The notes under the pieces were generated by a model that saw only the letters and a program-made list of their open reading frames with translations, was not told the origin of the DNA and ran no database searches. Source: Bin80 sp965220365 (GTDB lineage: Bacteria > Bacteroidota > Rhodothermia > Rhodothermales > Bin80). From it: a stretch of DNA of 64,000 nucleotides. Shown one piece after another: positions 1 through 8,367 of this stretch. Position 1 is the stretch's first letter; every line of letters starts with the position of its first letter. A program made the translations under genes and the position numbers. The stretch is taken from assembly GCA_965220365.1 (NCBI GenBank), contig OZ244823.1, forward strand, positions 3,224,001-3,288,000. Reading direction: 5' to 3'.

Positions 1-1
1 T

Positions 2-217
2 CCTGATAAAATGCGAGTGTATACTGTTCGTGAAGACTATCACCGTAAAACAGCGATGCTCTATCCGAGTTGTATGAAATTCATTGTACCTGACCGTTTG
101 AGTGAACCCCTAAATACTACAAAGGAGGAGATCGAAAAAACGTACGGACCACGCTTAGGAAGACGAGAAATGTTTTACAAAGACTTAGGCCTTGATTCTC
201 CTCCCTCTACGAAATAG
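2..217 (+). CDS. hypothetical protein, possibly 5'-truncated by the window edge
   Basis: The frame is open from the first bases of the window, so the methionine at base 11 may be internal and the gene may begin outside. The visible 68-70 residues are basic and hydrophilic, with no signal peptide or membrane helix, and end in a Pro/Ser-rich tail (DSPPSTK). I recognise no family. Codon use looks natural and a terminal fragment of a cytoplasmic enzyme is plausible, but nothing in the sequence fixes a role. Followed by about 260 bases without a supported gene. Confidence 0.4.
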   Translation, partial: PDKMRVYTVREDYHRKTAMLYPSCMKFIVPDRLSEPLNTTKEEIEKTYGPRLGRREMFYKDLGLDSPPSTK

Positions 218-477
218 GTCTTGGATTATATTTTTCGGTTTTACCGTGATTGTTGTGGATAAAACCAAAAAGATGAAATGCCTTCTGTTGTTGTATATCC
301 ACAGTGATACTGCTATGCTACTAAGGAATCCAGCGGTACCAGCAATATCCTTGTTATAAGATCAATGTACGGGACCTCTATATCAAGACTAAATGCACAG
401 ATACTAACCGAAGAAATGATGAGAATACAGGATCCCTGACACGGAATCAGATATATTGAATCTCAGCCGCAGGACAT
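218..477. other. intergenic stretch, nothing supported
   Basis: AT-rich stretch between the partial gene at the left edge and the DUF1640-like gene. I see no open frame with coding character, no RNA gene and no clear terminator. Confidence 0.5.
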
Positions 478-735
478 CTAAAAAATGGTCGCTAAGGCGA
501 CCAAAAGGCCTATAACGACTAAGCCCGTTGCAACTATCCAGCGCACAAGCCGAGTTTCGAGTGCGCTTATTTGGGCACGTACAATGTTGATCTCGTTACG
601 TACAAAATCTTTGGTGGCGAGATCTCCGTATTGTTGATCAACCGCGTCGGCAACAACGTCCGCAATTGCCTCAGCTTGTTCTCGTTTGACCCCCGAACTG
701 GAAAGTTTACGGGCAATCGAAAGTGTATGTATCAT
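478..735 (-). CDS. DUF1640-like coiled-coil membrane protein
   Basis: An 85-residue protein with the layout of bacterial DUF1640 (CCDC90-like) proteins: an N-terminal segment with a conserved QAEAIADVVADAV-type helix (about residues 20-35), a short coiled coil around LATKDFVRNEI and ISALETRL, and one C-terminal membrane helix (about residues 63-83, VATGLVVIGLLVALATIF). Family members are typically 70-110 residues, so it looks complete. The family has no firmly assigned bacterial function; many copies sit in accessory regions. I chose the ATG at 735 (MIHTLSIARK) over a TTG at 744 because it gives the usual family N-terminus. The frame is open about 130 bases further upstream but without a normal start codon. 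Confidence 0.7.
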   Translation of the reverse strand: MIHTLSIARKLSSSGVKREQAEAIADVVADAVDQQYGDLATKDFVRNEINIVRAQISALETRLVRWIVATGLVVIGLLVALATIF

Positions 736-1000
736 GTTTCTCAAGAAAGAGAGCCAAGTGATAGTACCTTCTTCTAGGGTTTTGGTTTCTGCCTCGTCTG
801 TGCTACAACGATACCGACTGTATTCGTTGCCTTGTAGACCTTGTGGCAGTACAACTGTGGCTGATCGAGTTTATGCCGCTCGTCATCCATGATGTTTTTC
901 CCCGGTACGCAACGGATTACTCATTACAACAAAAGGTGGATTTTCTTCCTTTGCGGAGATTCAACACTTCATCCACAACAATGCCGGTAGAACCATTTTT

Positions 1001-1260
1001 CTAATATTCATCGTCTGTAAATCCTGTTTGTGTTTTGCGGTATCCTTTCCAGAACTCTCTAGACAAACCACCTTCTCTCTTGAGTTCTACAAGGCGATAA
1101 AATTCGCGAAGATACCCCGTAGGTCATTGATGTCTTGATCCCCAAACTTTACCGTAATCCACAATTCTTGAAAGCTGTCTGGAATATCGTCTCATCCCAT
1201 AAGACATCAAAAGACGGATATGCGTCACTTCAACTGCTTCGCACCAACCATCTTACCGGA
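1001..1260 (-). pseudogene. frameshifted remnant of an unknown protein
   Basis: On the minus strand three successive reading frames give coding-like peptides that appear to be parts of one protein: DAYPSFDVLWDE, then DIPDSFQELWITVKFGDQD, then YLREFYRLVELKREGG through SREFWKGYRKTQTGFTDDEY, followed by a TAG stop at 1001-1003. Each junction needs a shift of frame, and in-frame stops (TGA, TAG) sit close to the junctions. I infer a decayed gene with at least two frameshifts. The family is not recognised. It lies just downstream of the small gene at 1262-1681. Confidence 0.5.
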
Positions 1261-1261
1261 A

Positions 1262-1681
1262 TTAATATGTTCTATGCATAGTTGTGTAGGGATATATTGC
1301 GTTGGTCAACACCTTCCACGAATCGATCTCGTTCTTATTTCTCACTGTGACCCTGTTAGATGGTAACCATAGTACTGATTTGATGGCATCAAGAAAATAT
1401 ATTTCCCACTCGGTGTCATTATTAAGAATGATCTTTCTCCCCAAATTTTCCACACTCTTAATCTGATAGTAACCTTGCTCGTCTACGTTCATGACTATAG
1501 AATACTGGTAATAGGGACGGAACTGACACCGACCATGTCCTACATCCGTTTTTCGAGAGTGTTGCATAAATTGGGCATTGCACAATTGCGGGGCTTCCTC
1601 TGTGCTTTCTTGCTGCGGTTGGCCTACATCTTCCTCTGAATAGAGTAAGCTGGTCTTGTGACAACTTGTTTCCACACCCAT
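1262..1681 (-). CDS. small hypothetical protein with a beta-rich SH3-like C-terminal half
   Basis: A 139-residue reading frame. The second half (about residues 64-110) has the pattern of small bacterial beta-rich proteins with the motif KIILNNDTEWEIYFLDAI followed by WLPSNRVTV, where an 'X-W-E-I' strand and a 'WLP' turn recur. The first half is low in structure and the true start may be the internal Met at about residue 64. No signal peptide or catalytic motif is seen. It sits beside a pseudogene, so it may itself be a remnant. Function unknown. Confidence 0.4.
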   Translation of the reverse strand: MGVETSCHKTSLLYSEEDVGQPQQESTEEAPQLCNAQFMQHSRKTDVGHGRCQFRPYYQYSIVMNVDEQGYYQIKSVENLGRKIILNNDTEWEIYFLDAIKSVLWLPSNRVTVRNKNEIDSWKVLTNAIYPYTTMHRTY

Positions 1682-1852
1682 GCTTGATTATCCCACTTTT
1701 AGAGGACTCCCCGACTCCTTCAACTTTCACAGGCAACGAACTCAAAATTGTTAACACGAGCCCCATAGAGTTATCTTAACGCTTCAGGCAAACTTGAAGC
1801 AACGGCAACTTTTGAATTACCAACTAATCGAACGCTCACCACGTCTCATCCC

Positions 1853-2392
1853 ATGCACATCCGATTCTACACCATTTTTATCATTTTCCTCTTCGCTGGG
1901 GCCGCCGATAACGTTCAAGCGCAGGGCTTAAGCCCGGAAGAGCGCCTGGATTCACTGGGCATTCAACTCACCCAACCGCCCTCCCCTGTTGCCAACTATG
2001 TGCGTGCCGTGCAGACCGGCAACCTGGTGTTTCTGGCAGGACATGGACCCTATTTGCCAGACGGCACCTATATCACAGGAAAACTTGGGCAAGATCTTAC
2101 GCTTGAAGAAGGCTACGCGGCAGCGCGGCAGACGGCAATTGTGCTCCTGGCTTCCCTAAAACAGGAGATCGGGGATCTGAGCCGCGTTACCCGGATTGTG
2201 AAAGTTAATGGTATGGTGAACGCAACCCCTGATTACACCGATCACCCGAATGTCATCAACGGATGTTCCGACCTCCTAGTGGAGGTCTTTGGCCCCGAGA
2301 TCGGAAGACATGCTCGGGCGGCAGTCGGAATGAATTCTCTTCCAATCGGGATCGCCGTAGAAATTGAGATGGTCGTAGAGGTAACTCTATGA
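1853..2392 (+). CDS. exported RidA-family (YjgF/YER057c/UK114) protein
   Basis: A RidA-like protein of 179 residues with an N-terminal signal peptide (hydrophobic FYTIFIIFLFAGAA, cleavage near VQAQ). The core from about residue 45 fits the YjgF_endoribonc-like branch: NYVRAVQTGNLVFLAGHGP, ITGKLGQDLTLEEGY, AARQTAIVLLASLKQEIGDL and a C-terminal GRHARAAVGMNSLP segment holding the arginine that in classical RidA contacts the substrate carboxylate. Classical RidA hydrolyses reactive enamine/imine intermediates in the cytoplasm; export here suggests a different or unknown substrate. The stop codon overlaps the 3' end of the convergent subtilase gene by 6 bases. Confidence 0.85.
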   Translation: MHIRFYTIFIIFLFAGAADNVQAQGLSPEERLDSLGIQLTQPPSPVANYVRAVQTGNLVFLAGHGPYLPDGTYITGKLGQDLTLEEGYAAARQTAIVLLASLKQEIGDLSRVTRIVKVNGMVNATPDYTDHPNVINGCSDLLVEVFGPEIGRHARAAVGMNSLPIGIAVEIEMVVEVTL

Positions 2393-3877
2393 CTCGATCC
2401 CCATCACGCTCTTCAAGGCGGCTTCGGCATTCATAAGACGACCGACTACGGGAGTATCCGGGATTTCCGTGCCGGTTTCATGCAGGATCGTGTACGCCTC
2501 TTCCGATGTAAGCTCGGGATTCATGGACCGCATTACCCCCATCAAACCCGCGACAACAGGAGTTGCCATTGAGGTCCCGCTCATCGACTTGTATTGCCCG
2601 TCAAGGAAAGAAGAATAGAGATCTACTCCCGGGGCTGCAAGCGGGCGAGAGAGGTTCCCGACCATATTGGAAAACTCGGCCCTGGTGAGATCCTGATCCA
2701 CCGCCGCAACTGCAATCACACCCTCAATATTCGACGGGAAATGGTCAACGGCATCTTCGCTGGCGTTTCCCGCTGACGCGGCGATTATCACCCCTCGATC
2801 CAATGCATATTCCACGGCATTGACCAGTACTTGTGGCTGCGCCTGTGATTTGCTTCCCAGGGACATCGAAATAACATCCGCCTGAGCTTTGGTCGCGTCA
2901 ATGATCGCCTGAGCAATCTGCTCCAGTGAACCCTGACCACTTTCAGAAAGCGCCCGGAATCCCAGCACCTCTATAAAGCGTCCTTCCCAGTTCAGTGAAG
3001 CAATCCCGAGACCGTTATTGGTCACTGCACCAGCAAGCCCCGCGCAGTGTGTCCCATGGCCGTGACCATCGTCTTCAACCCCTTCAACATAAACGGCCTG
3101 TAAATCTTCGTGCATCGATTCCACCCCCGTATCCAGGATTGCCACACGGGCTTTGCGCACGGGATTGACATTCTCCAATACTGCGTGGGCCTCATGTGCT
3201 TGAACCGCATCCAATCCCCACTGTAGGCCTACATATGGATCATCCTCTATGACCTCCCTCGAGGCTTGATCCGGCATTCGATCCGACGAAGGAAGTGATA
3301 GATGTACATCAATATTGAGTTCTACATGGTCAACATTCTCGGAATCCGCCCGAAGTGCATCCATCACGGATCTGATGTGGCGCGGTGACACCTGAACGAG
3401 GTACACCTGGGCCAAATCGACATCCTCGGAGAGAGTAACCGTAGGAAATGCACGCTCCCATGAATGTGCAAAGCGGTTCAGGATTCCTTCCACCTCACCG
3501 ATTGAATCGTCAGGCCCCAATTCTACCAGAATCGATTGCATATCCCGATCCCACATTGACTGCCACAGGGATCTGGCACCAAAAAGCAATCCTGACAGAA
3601 TTAGAGAGGCCACCCCCAAAACAACAAAGGGGCGTGCGCTGTCTGCCAGTTTTCTGACTCCCATATACGTTGCAGCCAGAAGTAGACTGATCCCGGTGTC
3701 ACGAAGCAGTTCAATTCCGACCTGAACCACCCCTCCCCCCGACCAGAGCCTCGCAATCACAACACCGGCCGCTAGGGCAAAACCAGCCAGGATCGCCCAG
3801 GAGCCATTCTCCTTATGCCCAATGCCGATAGCAATTAAGAGCAGTGCGATTGCTGTGATAACGGTCAGAGTATCCAT
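2387..3877 (-). CDS. membrane-anchored subtilisin-like serine protease (S8)
   Basis: A 496-residue protein. Residues 1-115 carry several hydrophobic helices (for example LTVITAIALLLIAIGIG, SWAILAGFALAAGVVIA, and a segment near residue 85), so it is a membrane protein rather than a secreted protease. A linker/propeptide-like region follows. The peptidase S8 domain shows the full triad: Asp in AILDTGVES (near 248), His in GHGTHCAGL (near 272) and Ser in SGTSMATPV (near 438), with the oxyanion Asn in SAGNAS. The domain would face the periplasm or outside. Convergent with, and overlapping by 6 bases, the RidA-like gene. Physiological substrate cannot be read from the sequence. Confidence 0.9.
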   Translation of the reverse strand: MDTLTVITAIALLLIAIGIGHKENGSWAILAGFALAAGVVIARLWSGGGVVQVGIELLRDTGISLLLAATYMGVRKLADSARPFVVLGVASLILSGLLFGARSLWQSMWDRDMQSILVELGPDDSIGEVEGILNRFAHSWERAFPTVTLSEDVDLAQVYLVQVSPRHIRSVMDALRADSENVDHVELNIDVHLSLPSSDRMPDQASREVIEDDPYVGLQWGLDAVQAHEAHAVLENVNPVRKARVAILDTGVESMHEDLQAVYVEGVEDDGHGHGTHCAGLAGAVTNNGLGIASLNWEGRFIEVLGFRALSESGQGSLEQIAQAIIDATKAQADVISMSLGSKSQAQPQVLVNAVEYALDRGVIIAASAGNASEDAVDHFPSNIEGVIAVAAVDQDLTRAEFSNMVGNLSRPLAAPGVDLYSSFLDGQYKSMSGTSMATPVVAGLMGVMRSMNPELTSEEAYTILHETGTEIPDTPVVGRLMNAEAALKSVMGIES

Positions 3878-3972
3878 AAGGTACCGGGATGGCCTCTGTT
3901 GACTACGATCAGCTGTGCACCGGGTTGCATTCCATATTATAATTATATTTGCGTTTCACACCTTCTTTATAC

Positions 3973-5460
3973 ATGTCTTACATCCTCGCACTGGACCAGG
4001 GAACCACAAGCTCCCGCGCAATCATTTTTGACCAGGAGGGATCGATTGTTGGAATGGCCCAACAGGAATTCCCCCAGATCTATCCACAGCCTGGATGGGT
4101 TGAGCATAACCCGAGTGACATCTGGCAATCGCAACTGTCGGTAGCCAAACAGGCCCTGCAACAATGCGGCCTGCTCCCTGAGGACATTAAGGCCATCGGC
4201 ATCACCAATCAGCGCGAAACCACGGTGATGTGGGACCGAACTACTGGCCAGCCAATCCACAATGCTATCGTATGGCAGGATCGGCGCACCGCCGAACAAT
4301 GTGACCAATTACGCTCGTCGGGGCATGCTGATTTATTCCAGGCACGTACGGGTCTGATACTGGATGCCTATTTCTCTGGAACGAAAATCAAATGGCTCCT
4401 GGATCATGTGCCCAATGCCCGGGATATGGCGGCAGCTGGGCGTTTGTGTGTCGGTACGATCGACACTTGGCTGATCTGGAATCTGACAGGTGGCCAGCAA
4501 TACTGTACCGATGTCTCGAATGCAAGCCGAACGCTGCTCTGCAATATCCACCACCACGAATGGGATGAAGAACTCTGTACACTCCTGGATATTCCAATCG
4601 AAATCCTGCCCTCCATCGTCCCGTCAAGCGGGGTTCTTGGAGAAACAGATTTTTTGGGAGCTCCGATCCCTGTTTCGGGAGTCGCCGGTGACCAGCAGGC
4701 AGCACTCTTCGGGCAGGTATGTACAAAACCTGGCATGGTAAAAAATACCTATGGTACGGGCTGTTTTTTGCTTATGAATACGGGCGCAGATGCCGTCCCC
4801 TCTACAAATCGGCTCCTCACCACCGTAGCATGGCAATTGGAGAATCACAGCCAATACGCTCTTGAGGGGAGTGTTTTTGTCGGTGGTGCAGTGGTTCAGT
4901 GGCTCCGAGATGAACTCGGAATCATTCGCTCATCCTCGGATATTGAGGCGCTCGCCTCACAGATAAGCGATAACGGTGGGGTTACGATTGTCCCCGCATT
5001 CACGGGATTGGGAGCTCCACACTGGGATCCCTACGCGCGTGGGACTATCACAGGGTTGACGCGCGGAAGCAGTGCCGCTCATATTGCCCGGGCAGCACTC
5101 GAAAGCATCGCCTATCAAAGTGCAGATGTGATCAAAGCCATGGAAGCAGATGCAGGTGTGAATCTGAAAGAAGTGCGCGTGGATGGAGGAGCAACTGCAA
5201 ATAATCTGTTGATGCAGTTTCAGGCAGACATTCTCGGAGTCCCCGTGATTCGACCCGTCGTACGTGAAACCACAGCCCTGGGAGCAGCCTATCTGGCCGG
5301 AATCGCCGTGGGGCAATGGCCAGATACAAGTACGATTAGTAAGTTATGGCAGATTGATCAGACCTTTGAACCCCAAATGCCCCGCTCAATCGCGCTGGAA
5401 CGAATGGAGGTTTGGACAGAGGCAGTTGAGCGCTCAAAAGATTGGGCCCGGAAATCATAA
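3973..5460 (+). CDS. glpK: glycerol kinase
   Basis: FGGY-family glycerol kinase (ATP + glycerol to sn-glycerol 3-phosphate), cytoplasmic. The N-terminus YILALDQGTTSSRAI is the family phosphate-binding signature; GWVEHNP, ITNQRETTVMWD, NAIVWQDRRT and the second-domain segments VSGVAGDQQAALFGQ, KNTYGTGCF and VDGGATANNLLMQFQADI are all in order. The length of 495 residues is typical. I start at the ATG at 3973 (MSYILALDQ) rather than eight codons upstream because family members begin within a few residues of the ALDQGT motif. The stop is 14 bases before the glycerol facilitator gene, so the two form a glycerol uptake and phosphorylation operon. Confidence 0.97.
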   Translation: MSYILALDQGTTSSRAIIFDQEGSIVGMAQQEFPQIYPQPGWVEHNPSDIWQSQLSVAKQALQQCGLLPEDIKAIGITNQRETTVMWDRTTGQPIHNAIVWQDRRTAEQCDQLRSSGHADLFQARTGLILDAYFSGTKIKWLLDHVPNARDMAAAGRLCVGTIDTWLIWNLTGGQQYCTDVSNASRTLLCNIHHHEWDEELCTLLDIPIEILPSIVPSSGVLGETDFLGAPIPVSGVAGDQQAALFGQVCTKPGMVKNTYGTGCFLLMNTGADAVPSTNRLLTTVAWQLENHSQYALEGSVFVGGAVVQWLRDELGIIRSSSDIEALASQISDNGGVTIVPAFTGLGAPHWDPYARGTITGLTRGSSAAHIARAALESIAYQSADVIKAMEADAGVNLKEVRVDGGATANNLLMQFQADILGVPVIRPVVRETTALGAAYLAGIAVGQWPDTSTISKLWQIDQTFEPQMPRSIALERMEVWTEAVERSKDWARKS

Positions 5461-5474
5461 TCAAACCCTGAAAC

Positions 5475-6185
5475 ATGAGTCCATTTATCGGAGAACTGAT
5501 TGGAACGACCATCCTGCTCCTTCTCGGAAACGCCGTCGTTGCAAACGTGATACTTAAAAAGACCAAAGGCCAAGGTGCCGGTTGGATCGCGATCAATTTT
5601 GGCTGGGGAGTCGCCGTCTTCATTGCGGTGTTTATCGTTGCCAAGTACAGCGGCGCACATATCAACCCTGCCGTAACTCTTGGACTTGCACTTGCAGGTG
5701 AGTTCTCGTGGAATTCCGTTCCCTCGTACCTTGCCGCACAGTTTTTGGGAGGTGCCCTAGGGGCATTTCTGGTATGGCTGCACTACCGAGATCACTTTGA
5801 TATCACCGAGGATGCGGACGTAAAGCGGGCAGTTTTCTGCACGGCTCCAGCGATTCGAAACTACGCCTCAAACCTCTTGAGCGAGATCATCGCCACGTTC
5901 GTACTGGTATTCGCCGTACTCTACCTCATGGAGCCGGATGTGGGGCTTGGCGCACTGGATGCCATTCCCGTCGGTATTGTCGTTTTGGCCATTGGGCTGA
6001 CGTTAGGAGGAACCACGGGCTACGCGATCAATCCCGCACGCGATCTCAGCCCACGCATTGTCCACGCGCTACTCCCAATCAGAAACAAAGAAGGGAGCGA
6101 TTGGAGTTATGCATGGATTCCCGTTGTGGGACCGATCATCGGGGGCTTGCTGGCAGGAGCTGCCTTTCTTGTGATTGGGAGTTAG
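5475..6185 (+). CDS. glpF: glycerol uptake facilitator, MIP/aquaporin family
   Basis: A 236-residue inner-membrane channel of the major intrinsic protein family with six predicted helices and both NPA boxes: GAHINPAVTLGLA (near residue 64) and GYAINPARDLSPR (near residue 182). The Asp directly after the second NPAR is characteristic of glycerol-conducting GlpF-type channels as opposed to water-only aquaporins. It follows the glycerol kinase gene after 14 bases, which supports glycerol as substrate: GlpF admits it, GlpK traps it by phosphorylation. No glycerol 3-phosphate dehydrogenase is seen in the window. Confidence 0.95.
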   Translation: MSPFIGELIGTTILLLLGNAVVANVILKKTKGQGAGWIAINFGWGVAVFIAVFIVAKYSGAHINPAVTLGLALAGEFSWNSVPSYLAAQFLGGALGAFLVWLHYRDHFDITEDADVKRAVFCTAPAIRNYASNLLSEIIATFVLVFAVLYLMEPDVGLGALDAIPVGIVVLAIGLTLGGTTGYAINPARDLSPRIVHALLPIRNKEGSDWSYAWIPVVGPIIGGLLAGAAFLVIGS

Positions 6186-6223
6186 TTCCCGATCTGCCCG
6201 GCTGCAATGAATTGATTTTCGTG

Positions 6224-8071
6224 CTATCGTGTGCGAATGATCGCCTGGGTAACACGCTGATGATTTGTGCTCAGGACAATCCAGTAGATTCCATTCGAGA
6301 GAGCATGCTCGCTCGAAGAAAACGAAAATGAATAACTACCGGGTCGTTTGAATTCGCCTTCCACTAGAGTGGCAACACTACGCCCAATTGTATCGAATAC
6401 CTGCAATGTGACTGGACTGGCGGTTTGCAAGGAGTATTCAACCTGTACTTGTTCGTCGAATACCGTGGGGTATGCTGCAATACTTAGATTCTCTATGGCA
6501 GGTACTACCTCCCGGGTAGTTGCTACCGGGGACGCCACGATACTGCTCGCCTCACTTTCTATTGAATTGTCGCTGACAGACCGCACGAAATACCATTGCT
6601 TTCCCTCATCCGTGTTCGGAGTATCTGTAAACCGAGTCTCTCCAGTCAAAGCAATCAGGTTTCTTGTATCCTGTCCGGCAAGAGCTGCATTCGGCTTTGA
6701 GTCACTGTTAACCCGATAGACGGTGTAGCGCCTGGAAGCATCACCGGACACTTCCCAGGTCAGCAGGACCGAATCTCCATCTTTTTCAGCAACCACGTTG
6801 AACGGGGCGGAAGGTGGAGTCTTGTCTTTCCAGTCCATCGGCGGCGTAAGTGAAGGATATTTATAGAGCCCCTCCTGTATTGTCTGCGCAAAGCCGAAGG
6901 CGCGAGCTGGATGCAGGTACGATGCACGGAAAAATACACTCCCGAGAATGTCGGGGTGATTCCGGTTGAGTACAACTTGGTTGGGAATCTCTGCAGCATT
7001 GAACGGATCACCAACCCTGTAAAGTGCGTGACCGGTATATAGGTGACGATCTTCTGATTCGCTTGCCCACCACCTTGCCAGTGTTGCATAATCCTGGCCT
7101 CCACCGAAAGCCCAATACAATTGTGGAACCAGATAGTCTATCGTCTTCCATCTGATCCATTCAGTTGCATCCGCAAAGATTACATTGTAAGCATCCAGAC
7201 CAACAATTCCACTTGGCACTCCATTTTTCCAAATTCCAAATGGACTGATTCCAAACTTTAAATCGGAATTGAATGAGCGTAGGCTGTCGGCAATCTGGGC
7301 CACCTGCAGATTGATATTATCCCGCCGCCACTCGTTAATATCAGTAAATCCCCGACCTTCCCTCTCGAATGTCTGTCGATCTGGCCTGTTAGAACGAGTA
7401 AGATGATCTGGTGGATAGGGATAGAAATAATCATCAAAATGAATCCCATCCACATTGTAGCGACGTGCAATATCCATTACGATCACAGATACATAATCTC
7501 GTACATCTTGTCTGCCTGGATCCAGATATGCGTTCTGCCCTGCCGTATAGGTCCACTCTGGATGGGTCATCAGAATATGATTATCTGCTACGGCCCAACT
7601 AGCGTTCGTACGATGTGCCCGGTAGGGGTTGATCCACGCATGCAATTCCATCCCGCGACGATGGGCCTCTTCAATCGTAAACAGGAGCGGATCATAACTC
7701 GGGGCCCTTCCCTGTACACCGGTGAGAAGATGCGACCATGGCTCATAGCTGGACTCATATAACGCATCTCCAAGAGAACGCACCTGAAAAAACACTGCGT
7801 TGATCCCTGCATCTTCGAGATGGTCTAAAAGCCGAATCATCCGACTCTTCTGTGCGGCTTCATTCCGAAATCCTGATGGCCAATCCAGATCCCAGACCGT
7901 AGCAATCCAGGCCCCTCGAAATTCATATTTCGGAGGCTCCGTGTCCTGAGCATGTGTGCTTCTCATTGGAAGCATCATCAACAGGATGGTCAAGAAGGAT
8001 ACATGAATGCAGAACCTAAACCACGATACCCCTATCTCACTGATATCTCGCGGTTGCGAAGGTTTGAACAT
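6224..8071 (-). CDS. secreted GHL10-type glycoside hydrolase with Fn3 and type IX sorting domain
   Basis: A family-10-like glycosidase (GHL10, formerly DUF187). Domains in order: a signal peptide ending near STHAQ; a TIM-barrel domain opening with EFRGAWIATVWDLDWPSG and holding AVFFQVRSLGDALY, GMELHAWINPYRAH, VDGIHFDDYFYPYP and DYLVPQLYWAFGG; a fibronectin-III-like domain (PSAPFNVVAEKDGDSVLLTWEV); and a C-terminal domain (AAYPTVFDEQVQVEY through LSNGIYWIVL) matching the beta-rich type A sorting domains of the type IX secretion system. The protein is probably exported across the outer membrane to act on polysaccharide or peptidoglycan-like glycans. I place the start at 8071 (MFKPSQ) because it gives a signal peptide of normal length; the frame extends to 8176. 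Confidence 0.88.
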   Translation of the reverse strand: MFKPSQPRDISEIGVSWFRFCIHVSFLTILLMMLPMRSTHAQDTEPPKYEFRGAWIATVWDLDWPSGFRNEAAQKSRMIRLLDHLEDAGINAVFFQVRSLGDALYESSYEPWSHLLTGVQGRAPSYDPLLFTIEEAHRRGMELHAWINPYRAHRTNASWAVADNHILMTHPEWTYTAGQNAYLDPGRQDVRDYVSVIVMDIARRYNVDGIHFDDYFYPYPPDHLTRSNRPDRQTFEREGRGFTDINEWRRDNINLQVAQIADSLRSFNSDLKFGISPFGIWKNGVPSGIVGLDAYNVIFADATEWIRWKTIDYLVPQLYWAFGGGQDYATLARWWASESEDRHLYTGHALYRVGDPFNAAEIPNQVVLNRNHPDILGSVFFRASYLHPARAFGFAQTIQEGLYKYPSLTPPMDWKDKTPPSAPFNVVAEKDGDSVLLTWEVSGDASRRYTVYRVNSDSKPNAALAGQDTRNLIALTGETRFTDTPNTDEGKQWYFVRSVSDNSIESEASSIVASPVATTREVVPAIENLSIAAYPTVFDEQVQVEYSLQTASPVTLQVFDTIGRSVATLVEGEFKRPGSYSFSFSSSEHALSNGIYWIVLSTNHQRVTQAIIRTR

Positions 8072-8367
8072 ATTCCAACTCAACGTACACATGGCCGAGA
8101 TTGACTCAAGGTTCTCGTTTCGCTTTTGGCCATTAAACATATGGGATCTGGTACACTGATTGGTGAACGCGAACATGAATGCATCAGACCTACATCTGAT
8201 AGCTGCGACCCAAGTAACTACGTTCCTGTGGCTTCAGGGATCCCCGGTGCAACCAATATGCTTACACCATCTGTCTCAGAGAGGACTTGACCTATACCTC
8301 AAAACATCCAAAGGGAATCCCACCGAAACAGGAGGATACACCTCTTAGGCAGATTTGAGTCAATGAC

